A DNA stretch of 45,992 nucleotides, taken from Paracoccus marinaquae. Its GTDB lineage: Bacteria > Pseudomonadota > Alphaproteobacteria > Rhodobacterales > Rhodobacteraceae. How positions within the stretch are numbered: position 1 is the stretch's first letter; every line of letters begins with the position of its first letter. Positions 27,781 to 35,731 of this stretch are shown one piece after another. The translations under genes were made by a program, and so were the position numbers. The stretch lies in contig NZ_JAHKNG010000029.1 of assembly GCF_018860165.1 (NCBI RefSeq), positions 1 through 45,992 on the forward strand, read 5' to 3'. Below the pieces are notes generated by a model. It saw nothing but the letters and a program-made list of their open reading frames with translations. It searched no databases and was not told the origin of the DNA.

Positions 27781-28998
27781 TCACTCGTTCGCGGGCAGGA
27801 TGCGGCCGTGGCAGGGGCCGAAACCCACCCGGTAGCCGCCGCCTTCGGCAAAGGCGTAAAGCCCGACCTCGTCGCCGTCCTCGATGAAGGTCCGGTCCTC
27901 GCCATTGACCCGCACCGCGTCCCTGCCGCCCTGTGTCATTTCCAGAAGCGCGCCTGTCTGCTCGGGGCCGGGACCCGAGATGGTGCCCGATCCCAGCAGA
28001 TCGCCCACCCGCATCGGGCAGCCCGACTCGGTGTGATGGGCCAGTTGCTGGGCGCTGGAGTAATACATGACGTTGTAATTGGTCCGGCCCATGGCCTGCC
28101 CGTTCATGGTCCAGCCGATGGTCATGTCGTAAAAGCCCGGACGGCTTTCCTGCAGATAGGGCAGCAACGGATTCACCCGCGCGGCGCCCTTGCAGCGGAA
28201 CGGCTCCAGCGCGGCCTGCGTGACAATCCAGGGGCTGATCGTGGTGCCAAGCGCCTTGGACTGGAACGGTCCCAGCGGCTGATATTCCCACGCCTGAATG
28301 TCGCGGGCCGACCAGTCGTTCAGCAGCACATAGCCGAAGATCATCTGTTCGGCCTCTTCGACGCTCACACGTTCGCCCATGCGGCTGTCTGCGCCGACGA
28401 TGGCGCCCAGTTCCAGTTCCAGATCCAGCCGGCGGCAGGCGGTCCATTCCGGCCCGGCTTCGCCCTTCACCTGCCCCATCGGGCGGCGGATCTCGGTGCC
28501 CGACACCACCACCGAGGAGGCTCGGCCGTTATAGCCTATCGGCATGTGGGTCCATTGAGCGGGCAAGGCATTCTCGGGGCCGCGGAACAGCACGCCGACA
28601 TTGAAGGCGTGGTTCTTCGAGGCGTAGAAATCCGTGAACTCGGTCACCCGGATCGGCAGGTGCAGCGTGGCATCCGCCATGGCGACCAGCGGCAGGCTGT
28701 CGTCGCCGCCCTCGGCCAGAAGCCCGGTCAGGCGATCCCGGATCTCATCCCACTTATCCCGACCCAGGGCGATGAAATCATTCAGTTGCGGTCGGGCGAA
28801 AGTGCCACCCGCATCCAGCAGGCCGCGCGTCTCGCAGGTGGCCAGATCGACGATCATATCGCCGATGGCAACGCCACAGCGGGGGGACTCGCCGGCCATG
28901 GAAAACACGCCGTAAGGCAGATTCTGAATGGGGAAATCGCAGTCTTTTCCGTTCGCAGCCGAAACCCAGCTACGCAACGGCTGTCCAGCCGCCGGCAT
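27781..28998 (-). CDS. fahA: Fumarylacetoacetase
   Basis: A 405-residue hydrolase that splits fumarylacetoacetate to fumarate and acetoacetate, the last step of homogentisate breakdown. Metal ligands are visible in TEFTDFYASKNHA (Asp), RLDLELELGAIVG (two Glu) and LLNDWSARDIQAWEYQPLGPF (Asp), as in the mouse enzyme. The start has GGAGGT upstream. First gene of a leftward operon with the isomerase and the TRAP genes. The region before it contains an inverted repeat (29025-29049) and a hybrid MarR-type operator (29085-29098). Confidence 0.95.
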   Translation of the reverse strand: MPAAGQPLRSWVSAANGKDCDFPIQNLPYGVFSMAGESPRCGVAIGDMIVDLATCETRGLLDAGGTFARPQLNDFIALGRDKWDEIRDRLTGLLAEGGDDSLPLVAMADATLHLPIRVTEFTDFYASKNHAFNVGVLFRGPENALPAQWTHMPIGYNGRASSVVVSGTEIRRPMGQVKGEAGPEWTACRRLDLELELGAIVGADSRMGERVSVEEAEQMIFGYVLLNDWSARDIQAWEYQPLGPFQSKALGTTISPWIVTQAALEPFRCKGAARVNPLLPYLQESRPGFYDMTIGWTMNGQAMGRTNYNVMYYSSAQQLAHHTESGCPMRVGDLLGSGTISGPGPEQTGALLEMTQGGRDAVRVNGEDRTFIEDGDEVGLYAFAEGGGYRVGFGPCHGRILPANE

Positions 28999-29024
28999 AT
29001 GATACCTCCTGTTTTCTGAAGCGT

Positions 29025-29049
29025 GTCATCGCGGCAGAGAGGCGATGAC
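29025..29049. repeat. Inverted repeat in the fumarylacetoacetase leader
   Basis: GTCATCGC and GCGATGAC form a perfect 8-bp inverted repeat with a 9-base gap, between the LuxR-type gene stop and the fumarylacetoacetase start. It could be an mRNA hairpin that ends LuxR transcription or an operator; no U-run follows. Confidence 0.4.
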
Positions 29050-29084
29050 GCAGCGCCTTACGGTCACCATCAGTAGCAGATTTC

Positions 29085-29098
29085 GTTTCAAGTGCAAC
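29085..29098 (-). promoter_or_regulatory. Hybrid MarR-type operator before the fumarylacetoacetase operon
   Basis: On the minus strand GTTGC-ACTT-GAAAC has one half-site of the hmgA type and one of the second-marR type, with the same 4-base spacing. It overlaps TTGAAA, a plausible -35. It links the fumarylacetoacetase-TRAP operon to the control of hmgA 6 kb away; no good -10 was recognised. Confidence 0.55.
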
Positions 29099-29134
29099 CA
29101 TTTTCTGCCCGGATCGGGTTGATCCCCGCCCGCG

Positions 29135-29872
29135 TCACGTCATGATCGAGGCGAGAAGGTCGCTCGACTTCGACATGCGGAGCTTCTGATAGGCGCGCTG
29201 GCGATAGGTCAGCACGGTGCCGGTGCCCAGCCCCAGTTCCGCGCCGATCTGCCGGGCCGTCCGCCCGGCCAGCGTGCGCGCGCAGACCTGATTTTCCCTG
29301 CCCGTCAGCACGGGATGGCTTGCGGCCAGCCGGGCTTCGATCGTCCCGATCAGCGAGGCGCCCTTCGGGTGCGGGCGCATCAGCCGCGTCAGCCCGGTGA
29401 TCGCGATCTGCGCCAGCGCGCCCAGTTGCGCCATGTCGACCTCATCCTGTCGGCGGCGCTGATAGAAGGTGACCACGAGGCTGTAATCCTGCGCCTTCCA
29501 CCCGAAACAGATCTTTTCCGAGAATCGCGGTTGCTCGAAACACAGTTTGCGATAGGCACCAAGTTCGATCGCCTCGGCCGGGATGCGGCAGACGAAGGCA
29601 TTCCCCGGCCGCGCCGCCAGCCGTGCGGCCACCGCCGGATCGCTGCGGTGATAGCGTCGGGCATAGGCTTCGGCGCGTTCGGCCACATCCCCCAGATCGC
29701 TGGACGAGGCCAGCGTTTCAGGGGCGCCCTCAGCGACGCGATAGGCGAACAGTTCCTCAATACCGGCCGCCGAATGCGCCGCTTCCAGCAGCCGCTCCGA
29801 GAACAGGCCAAGATCGCGGGCATCCAGCACCGCCGCCGCACGATCCGGGTCGATCAGGCCAACCGAAGCCAT
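29135..29872 (-). CDS. LuxR-type transcriptional regulator
   Basis: A 245-residue protein. The C-terminal helix-turn-helix is LTGRENQVCARTLAGRTARQIGAELGLGTGTVLTYRQRAYQKLRMS (about residues 187-233), of the LuxR/FixJ type. The N-terminal 180 residues form an uncharacterised sensor-like region and lack the Trp/Tyr/Asp pattern needed to claim acyl-homoserine lactone binding. GGAGGAT lies upstream of ATG 29872; an upstream extension is less likely. It is divergent from the MBL-hydroxylase unit, which it probably activates, and a TTGACT (29925-29920) with TAATGA 16 bases on may be its promoter. Confidence 0.8.
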   Translation of the reverse strand: MASVGLIDPDRAAAVLDARDLGLFSERLLEAAHSAAGIEELFAYRVAEGAPETLASSSDLGDVAERAEAYARRYHRSDPAVAARLAARPGNAFVCRIPAEAIELGAYRKLCFEQPRFSEKICFGWKAQDYSLVVTFYQRRRQDEVDMAQLGALAQIAITGLTRLMRPHPKGASLIGTIEARLAASHPVLTGRENQVCARTLAGRTARQIGAELGLGTGTVLTYRQRAYQKLRMSKSSDLLASIMT

Positions 29873-29925
29873 GAATGATCCTCCGTCTTGCCTTCTGTCA
29901 TTAGACCTACAGACATACAAGTCAA

Positions 29926-29947
29926 GATCGTTTCATTAGAAATGATC
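29926..29947. promoter_or_regulatory. Palindrome in the LuxR/hydroxylase divergent promoter
   Basis: GATCGTTTC-ATTA-GAAATGATC is a 9+9 inverted repeat with one mismatch. Its core GTTTC-ATTA-GAAAT matches the GTTTC-N4-GAAAC site of the second MarR gene at 9 of 10 arm positions. It lies between the LuxR gene and the MBL-fold gene, 40 bases before the latter. Either LuxR or the second MarR protein could bind it. Confidence 0.55.
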
Positions 29948-29986
29948 TCAACGTAATTCCAGCTGAAAAACGCGAGAGAAAGAAAG

Positions 29987-30946
29987 ATGAGCAAACCCTT
30001 TGCATCGTCGGCCGACACGGTCGAAAAAACCGATACGCTGGAAACCCTTGGCGATGGCGTCTATGCGCTGACCGCCGAGGGTGATCCCAATGTCGGCGCC
30101 GTCGAGGGCGAGGATTTCGTCGTCGCCATCGAATCGCGGGCCACGCCATCGGCGTCGCGCGACTGGCTGAAGATCCTGCGCGAACAGACCGACAAGCCGA
30201 TCCGCTATCTGATCCTGACTCATTACCATGCCGTGCGGGTGCTGGGTGCCAGCGCCTTCGACGCGGGCGACATCATCATGTCGAACGCCTCGCGCGACCT
30301 TGTGGCCGAACGTGGCGAAGAGGACTGGAAAAGCGAATTCGGCCGGATGCCGCGCCTGGCCAAGAATGCCGACGAGGTTCCCGGCCTGACCTGGCCCACC
30401 ATCACCTTCGAGCGCGACTACGACATCGACCTGGGCGGCGATCGCGGCAAGCTGGAACTGCGCTTTCTGGGGCGCGGCCATACCGGCGGCGACATCACCG
30501 TCTGGCACGACAAGACCCGCACCCTCTATGCCGGCGATCTGGTCGAGGCCAAGGCCGCGCTCTATACCGGCGACGCCTATCATTTCGACTGGGCCGGCGA
30601 CACGCTGGACAAGGTCAAGGCCTACCGGTCCGAGAACCTGATCGGCGGACGCGGCGCCGTGGCCCGCGGCGTGGCCGAAACCGATGCCGCGGTCGAACAG
30701 ACCCGCAAGTTCCTGCACGGCATGATCGAGAATGTCGGCCGTGCCCACAAGGCCGGCGGTGACCTGAGGGCGGCCTTCGAGGCTACGCGCGATGCGCTGG
30801 CCCCCGAATTCGGCGCCTGGCCGATCTTCGAGCATTGCCTGCCCTTCGACGTGCAGCGGCTGTGGGACGAATATGACGGGATCGAGCATCCGCGCATCTG
30901 GACGGCCGAACGCGACCGCGAGGTCTGGGCCAAGCTGCAGGGGTGA
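29987..30946 (+). CDS. MBL-fold protein with altered metal motif, in hydroxylase operon
   Basis: A 319-residue metallo-beta-lactamase-fold protein. The usual HxHxDH motif reads HYHAVR (residues 79-84), so the Asp and third His are replaced by Val and Arg. His165 in GRGHTGGD and Asp184 in LYAGDLVEA are kept. This would leave one metal site incomplete, so it may bind a single metal or have a non-hydrolytic role. GAGAGAAAGAA precedes the ATG. The flavoprotein hydroxylase gene begins 5 bases after its stop. Its role in aromatic acid breakdown is unknown; hydrolysis of a thioester or lactone is only a guess. Confidence 0.75.
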   Translation: MSKPFASSADTVEKTDTLETLGDGVYALTAEGDPNVGAVEGEDFVVAIESRATPSASRDWLKILREQTDKPIRYLILTHYHAVRVLGASAFDAGDIIMSNASRDLVAERGEEDWKSEFGRMPRLAKNADEVPGLTWPTITFERDYDIDLGGDRGKLELRFLGRGHTGGDITVWHDKTRTLYAGDLVEAKAALYTGDAYHFDWAGDTLDKVKAYRSENLIGGRGAVARGVAETDAAVEQTRKFLHGMIENVGRAHKAGGDLRAAFEATRDALAPEFGAWPIFEHCLPFDVQRLWDEYDGIEHPRIWTAERDREVWAKLQG

Positions 30947-30951
30947 CCGCC

Positions 30952-32526
30952 ATGGCGCATGTTTCGGCAATCCGCGTCTACAGGCAGATCGGCGCAACCC
31001 CCGCGCCTGCCGTGCCCGAGGATCACGCCCGCATCGTCATCGCCGGGGCAGGGCCGGTGGGCCTTGCCATGGCGCTGGATCTGGGCCGGCGGGGCCATGC
31101 GGTGACGGTGGTGACCCGGCTCGACTTCATCGCCCATTGCTCGAAGGCGATCTGCTTTTCCAAGCGGTCGCTGGACATTCTGGATCGGCTGGGCGTCGGC
31201 GATCCGGCGGTCGAGAAAGGCGTGACCTGGAACGTCGGCAAGGTGTTCTGGGGGAAGGGCGACCAGCCCGTCTATCAGTTCGACATGCTGGCGGTCAAAA
31301 ACCAGAAGCGGCCGGGTTTCATCAACATCCAGCAATATTACATCGAGGAATATCTGCTGGACGGGCTGTCGGCCCTGCCCAATGTCGAGATCCGCTGGGG
31401 CCACGAGATCGAGGGCGTGACCCCGGCGCAGGACGGCGTCACACTGGACATCTCGACCGTTGATGGCCGCTACCTGCTGAAGGCGGAATGGCTGATCGCC
31501 TGCGACGGCTCGCGCTCGACGGTGCGCGACAGGCTGGGTCTGGATTTCGAGGGCCGGGTGTTCGAGGACAACTTCCTGATCGCGGATATCCGCATGAAGG
31601 ATCGGCAGATGCCGCCCGAGCGCTGGTTCTGGTTCGATCCGCCCTTCAACCCCGGCCAGTCGGCACTGATGCACCGCCAGCCCGACGATGTCTGGCGGCT
31701 GGATTTCCAGCTTGGCTGGGACATCGACCGCGAGGCGGCGACGCGCCCCGAGAATGTCGAGCCCTTCATTCGCGCCATGCTGGGCGACGAGGTCGAGTTC
31801 GAGCGCGAATGGTACAGCGTCTACACCTTCCAGTGCCGGCGCATGGCCCGTTTCGTGCATGGCCGGACCATTTTCGCCGGCGACTCGGCGCATCTGGTGT
31901 CGCCTTTCGGGGCGCGCGGCTGCAATGGCGGTTTCGCCGATATCGACAATCTGGGCTGGAAGCTGGATCTGGTCCTGCGCGGCGAGGCATCCGAAGACCT
32001 GATCGAAACCTATAACGACGAGGCGATTGCAACGGCGGATGAGAACATCCTGAACTCCAGCCGCTCGACCGATTTCCTGACGCCCAAGTCCACGGCCAGC
32101 CGGGCGCTGCGCGATGCGGTGCTGGAACTGGCGCAGGACCATGAATTCGCCCGGCCCCTGGTGAATTCGGGACGCCTGTCCACGCCGGTCAGCTATCCGG
32201 CATCGCGGCTGTCCACGCCCGACCGGGACGACTGGACGGGCGGCGTGGCCCCCGGCAGCCCGGTTCTGGACGCGCCCTGCGGCGATGGCTGGCTGCTTGA
32301 TCGGCTGGACGGCGATTTCGTGCTGCTGAGCCATGGCTGGCAGGGTGAGGCCCCGGCGGGCCTGCGCGTCCTGCCCGTCGACGGCATCGCGGCCGAGCGC
32401 CTGGCACCGGCCGAAGGGGGTGCCTGTCTGGTGCGTCCCGATCAATATGTCGCCGCACGCTGGCGGCAACCCGACGCGGCCGCGATTGCCGCCGCATGGG
32501 TCCGCGCAAAAGGAGGCGAGGCATGA
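30952..32526 (+). CDS. FAD-dependent aromatic hydroxylase, possibly 3-hydroxyphenylacetate 6-hydroxylase (MhaA-like)
   Basis: A 524-residue class A flavoprotein monooxygenase. The Rossmann motif is IVIAGAGPVGLAMALDLG (about residues 25-42), the DG motif LIACDGSRSTVRDRLGL, and the GD motif IFAGDSAHLVSPFGARGCNGG. Members use NAD(P)H and O2 to hydroxylate phenolic acids. The start ATG 30952 was preferred to GTG 30943. It overlaps a small DUF2783 gene by ATGA. In Pseudomonas putida a flavoprotein and a small coupling protein (MhaA/MhaB) convert 3-hydroxyphenylacetate to homogentisate; the same pairing here beside all homogentisate genes suggests that role. Other phenolic substrates are possible. 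Confidence 0.78.
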   Translation: MAHVSAIRVYRQIGATPAPAVPEDHARIVIAGAGPVGLAMALDLGRRGHAVTVVTRLDFIAHCSKAICFSKRSLDILDRLGVGDPAVEKGVTWNVGKVFWGKGDQPVYQFDMLAVKNQKRPGFINIQQYYIEEYLLDGLSALPNVEIRWGHEIEGVTPAQDGVTLDISTVDGRYLLKAEWLIACDGSRSTVRDRLGLDFEGRVFEDNFLIADIRMKDRQMPPERWFWFDPPFNPGQSALMHRQPDDVWRLDFQLGWDIDREAATRPENVEPFIRAMLGDEVEFEREWYSVYTFQCRRMARFVHGRTIFAGDSAHLVSPFGARGCNGGFADIDNLGWKLDLVLRGEASEDLIETYNDEAIATADENILNSSRSTDFLTPKSTASRALRDAVLELAQDHEFARPLVNSGRLSTPVSYPASRLSTPDRDDWTGGVAPGSPVLDAPCGDGWLLDRLDGDFVLLSHGWQGEAPAGLRVLPVDGIAAERLAPAEGGACLVRPDQYVAARWRQPDAAAIAAAWVRAKGGEA

Positions 32527-32729
32527 GCGGGTTGATCACCACCCCCAACCTGTCCGACCCGGACGATATCTATGCGCAACTGGTCCAGTTGCATGACGGG
32601 CTGAGCGAGGCCGAGAGCCTCAGGGTCTGGTCGCGGCTGGTCCTGACACTGGTCAACCATATTGGCGACCGCGCGGTGATCGAACAGGCCATCGCCGTCG
32701 CAAGCGGCGAAGAAAACGTGCGGCGCTGA
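32523..32729 (+). CDS. DUF2783 small protein, possible hydroxylase coupling protein (MhaB-like)
   Basis: A 68-residue acidic, helical protein starting MSGLITTPNLSDPDDIYAQL, with LHDGLSEAESLRVWSRLVL in the middle. It fits the DUF2783 family. AAAGGAGG precedes the ATG, which overlaps the hydroxylase stop (ATGA), so the two products are probably made in matched amounts. Small partners of flavoprotein hydroxylases are known to couple NADH oxidation to substrate hydroxylation; that role here is inferred from position and size. Confidence 0.72.
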   Translation: MSGLITTPNLSDPDDIYAQLVQLHDGLSEAESLRVWSRLVLTLVNHIGDRAVIEQAIAVASGEENVRR

Positions 32730-33080
32730 CATCCACCTGCTTCGGAAAGCTGCGGCCCGGTCCTGCAGATCCGTCGAGCCCGCCCGTGACTGTTTCCGAC
32801 AGGACGCTCTCCTTTGTTGATCACCGGAGGCACACCGATGCCGTCGGGGGCGGCCACATGATCAAAGCCAGGCTGAATGTTTCACGACGAGCCGCATTGG
32901 TGGGTTGCGTTCGGGCGTCCCGGATATCCGCCCTGCTCGGATGGAAAGGATGGCAGTTGCGGAATTCGGCCCCGGTAAGTGAGCCCGGCTCTGGGCGACT
33001 TCCAAAATAGATCACCACGGGCTACAGAGCCATCAGATCGCTTAACCAGTTGCATGTCGAAGTACCAGAGGACGTGACCC
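32730..33080. other. Gap without a recognised gene
   Basis: Between the DUF2783 gene and the RTX gene lie 351 bases with no convincing coding sequence. A 74-codon plus-strand ORF (32786-33010) resembles nothing known. No terminator hairpin after DUF2783 and no clear promoter for the RTX gene were recognised; the base composition drops slightly towards the RTX gene. Confidence 0.5.
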
Positions 33081-33149
33081 ATGGCAAACCACTAGGGCAC
33101 CAACGGCAGCGAAGCCTGGACGGGAACGAATACCGCGGATCAAGCCTAC

Positions 33150-35204
33150 ATGAATGACGGCGACGACACGGTTTCAGGCTTGGGCGGTAATGACTATATC
33201 AGCGGTGGTTCGGGGAACGACAGCCTGCGTGGCGATGGCGGCAACGACACCCTTGCGGGCGATACAGGCAACGACACGCTCTGGGGCATGGAGGGCGATG
33301 ATCATCTGCGCGCCGGTAGCGGGATCAACCACCTCTATGGCGGCAATGGCAATGATCGGCTCACGACCAGTGGTCAGGGCTATGCCGATGGCGGCGCCGG
33401 CAATGACCGGATCGCGGTCTCCGGAGCGGGCCGGGAAACGCTGAAAGGCGGCGCCGGTGACGATTACCTGGATCTGACCTCGATCATCAGCGATCTCGTC
33501 ATCGACCTGCGCAAGTCGGTCAACCTTACCGCCGGCAAGACCATATCCGGGTTCGAACGCATTGACACCGGAGAGGGGAATGACCGGCTCATCGGAACGA
33601 ATGCGGACGACAGAGCCTCCACATACGGCGGAAACGACGTGGTCCATGCGATGGGCGGAAACGATTCCGTCTATGGCGGTGCCGGCAACGATTCGCTGCA
33701 TGGATATGACGGGCGCGACAACTTGCGCGGCGAGGCCGGAGACGATCTCCTCGATGGCGGCGCGGGCAATGACTATCTGGATGGCGGCGATGGCAGGGAT
33801 GTGATCAGGGGCGGCGCGGGTGACGACCTCATCAATAGCGGCAGTGGCTTCGGTACCGTCTATGGCGGCGAAGGGAGTGACTTTATCTATGTCGGCGGTC
33901 CGGGTGTGTACGATGGTGGTGCGGGAGACGACTATGTCTACGCCACCATCGAAGGGGGCCTGACCCTGCGCGGCGGGGCGGGGCGGGATACGCTTTTCAT
34001 ACAGCAGACGACCGCCGGCCATGCCATCAATCTGAAAACGGGGGCGACATGGACACCGGACCTTTCAGTTCAGGGGTTCGAGGTCCTGCACAGCGGTGAT
34101 GGAAACGATACGATCTGGGGAACGGAGACCGACGATCATATCGATGGCAGCGGCGGCGGCGACCGCATTTTCGGTTATGCCGGTGATGACGCACTTTTTG
34201 GCGGGCAAGGCGCGGATTCCATCTGGGGTTATGACGGAGCAGACTGGATCAATGGCGATGCTGGCGACGACGAACTGGCCGGCATGGGTGGCGATGATTG
34301 GCTTTCGGGCGGCGTCGGAAACAACCTGATCCGGGGCGGAGTGGGTAACGACTGGATCACCTCGTCCGGCATCGATACCGTTTACGGGAATGCCGGCAAC
34401 GACCAGATCGCTGTTTCTGGCCGGGGCTTGTACGATGGTGGAACCGGGAACGACACCATCGAGTCCAGCGGTGGCGCCGGACAGACGCTGGACGGCAATC
34501 TCGGTTTTGATGCGATCAGCTTCTTCCGGGCAACCGGCGACGTCACGATTGATCTTCGGACCGGAGAGACAGGATGGACCGGCACGGTCGTCCGGAGTTT
34601 TGAAGAGGTCGAGACTGGAAAGGGGAATGACAGGCTGACCGGGACGGAGGGCAGCGACTCTCTCTCCGGCCTCGCTGGCGACGACCAGATCTGGGGTCTT
34701 GGAGGCGACGACATCATCCGCGGAGGCGCCGATGGCGACAGGCTCATGGGCGGCAATGGCAACGACGATCTCCGCGGCCAGGACGGGAACGATACCATCA
34801 AGGGCGATGCCGGCAACGACCTGATCGAAGGCGGTGCCGGAACGGATGTGCTCATCGGTGGCGGCGGTGCCGACACCTTCCGGTTTTATCGCCTGAGCGA
34901 TTCGGGATTGAACGCCGGTGCCGATCTCATTTCGGGTTTCGGCGGCGCGGGCGCTGCCCCGGGCGACCGCATCTTTCTCGGCTACTTCGACGCCGACATC
35001 ACGCAGGCGGGTCGTCAGGCTTTCAGCTTCAACGGCACGACCGCCGGCGGTGCCGGAACGGTCTGGCTACGCGACAATGGAACCGAGAGCTGGGTCTATT
35101 TCAATGTAGATGCCGATCCCGGTGCCGAGATGATGCTGAGGATCGCGGACGGAGCGACGCGGGCATCCGACTATGTCGCGGGCGACTTCATGATTTGGGT
35201 ATGA
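33150..35204 (+). CDS. RTX-type calcium-binding repeat protein with in-frame stop in the natural N-terminus
   Basis: About 684 residues, nearly all glycine/aspartate nonapeptide repeats of the GGxGxDxLx type (for example GGSGNDSLRGDGGNDTLAG) in several blocks separated by short linkers such as VIDLRKSVNLTAGKTISGFERIDTGEG. The C-terminus (ADTFRFYRLSDSGLNAGADLI to YVAGDFMIWV) is the usual M10-type end used for type I secretion. There is no catalytic domain. The natural start is probably ATG 33081 (AGAGGACG upstream, reading MANH), but codon 5 is TAG at 33093-33095 where homologues would have TGG; the frame is otherwise open to 35204. From ATG 33150 there is no ribosome-binding site, so expression is doubtful. 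Likely a recent nonsense mutation. Confidence 0.75.
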   Translation: MNDGDDTVSGLGGNDYISGGSGNDSLRGDGGNDTLAGDTGNDTLWGMEGDDHLRAGSGINHLYGGNGNDRLTTSGQGYADGGAGNDRIAVSGAGRETLKGGAGDDYLDLTSIISDLVIDLRKSVNLTAGKTISGFERIDTGEGNDRLIGTNADDRASTYGGNDVVHAMGGNDSVYGGAGNDSLHGYDGRDNLRGEAGDDLLDGGAGNDYLDGGDGRDVIRGGAGDDLINSGSGFGTVYGGEGSDFIYVGGPGVYDGGAGDDYVYATIEGGLTLRGGAGRDTLFIQQTTAGHAINLKTGATWTPDLSVQGFEVLHSGDGNDTIWGTETDDHIDGSGGGDRIFGYAGDDALFGGQGADSIWGYDGADWINGDAGDDELAGMGGDDWLSGGVGNNLIRGGVGNDWITSSGIDTVYGNAGNDQIAVSGRGLYDGGTGNDTIESSGGAGQTLDGNLGFDAISFFRATGDVTIDLRTGETGWTGTVVRSFEEVETGKGNDRLTGTEGSDSLSGLAGDDQIWGLGGDDIIRGGADGDRLMGGNGNDDLRGQDGNDTIKGDAGNDLIEGGAGTDVLIGGGGADTFRFYRLSDSGLNAGADLISGFGGAGAAPGDRIFLGYFDADITQAGRQAFSFNGTTAGGAGTVWLRDNGTESWVYFNVDADPGAEMMLRIADGATRASDYVAGDFMIWV

Positions 35205-35236
35205 TGCAGAGCCCGTGGCGTGGGTGCCATCCACAT

Positions 35237-35731
35237 CTGACCGGCACGGGTCAGGTCCGCTGATCTGCGGTTCCGGATGCTTGTCTTGCTATATCCAAAC
35301 GACTGAATATCATGCGCTATTCGCCCTCTGCGCACACGCGATTCTACCACAGGTTCCACGTCGTCTGGGCGACCAAATACCGCTACAGGGTTCTGCAGGG
35401 CCCGATGCGGGAACGTCTCCGCGAGATCATCCGCCAGACCTGCGACGAGATGGGCGTGCATATCGTCCGCGGTGTGCTGGCGCGTGACCATGTCCACATG
35501 TTCCTGTCGATCCCGCCGAAACTGTCGCTGTCGGATGTGATGCAGCGCATCAAGGGCCGGTCGTCACGCCGCATCCAGATGGAGTTCCCGGACCTGCGCA
35601 AACGATATTGGGGCAGGCGGTTCTGGGCCCGCGGATATTTCTCGACAACCTCGGGCAATGTCACCGACGACATCATACTTCAGTATCTGGAACTGCATCG
35701 AAAACGGGATGCTACCGGCGTCAGCCGGTAG
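35237..35731 (+). mobile_element. IS200/IS605-type insertion (approximate limits)
   Basis: A Y1 transposase gene is bracketed by subterminal hairpins, as in IS200: CTGACC-N6-GGTCAG at 35237-35254, and CTACCGGC-GTCA-GCCGGTAG (perfect 8-bp stem) at 35712-35731, which overlaps the transposase stop. IS200 elements have no terminal inverted repeats, so exact ends and the target tetranucleotide cannot be fixed by eye. It lies between the RTX gene and the prophage tail-fibre gene and supplies the last codons of the latter. Confidence 0.75.
35312..35731 (+). CDS. tnpA: IS200/IS605-family Y1 transposase TnpA
   Basis: A 139-residue single-strand transposase. The HUH motif is ARDHVHMFLSIPP (His60, His62), the N-terminal part reads HTRFYHRFHVVWATKYRYRVL, and the nucleophilic tyrosine is probably Tyr125 in IILQYLELH. 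Length and order match IS200 TnpA. It forms a dimer that cuts and joins single-stranded hairpin ends. No TnpB/IscB partner gene is present. The frame is intact, so the element may be active. Confidence 0.9.
   Translation: MRYSPSAHTRFYHRFHVVWATKYRYRVLQGPMRERLREIIRQTCDEMGVHIVRGVLARDHVHMFLSIPPKLSLSDVMQRIKGRSSRRIQMEFPDLRKRYWGRRFWARGYFSTTSGNVTDDIILQYLELHRKRDATGVSR

Noticed and set aside
32786..33010. A 74-codon ORF before the RTX gene
   Set aside because: Start context and composition are poor, with no recognisable family; it is not supported as a gene.
33150..35204. Repetitive GGNGGN pattern as a CRISPR or DNA-level tandem repeat array
   Set aside because: The repeats are coding RTX nonapeptides with variable codons; there are no spacers of constant size.
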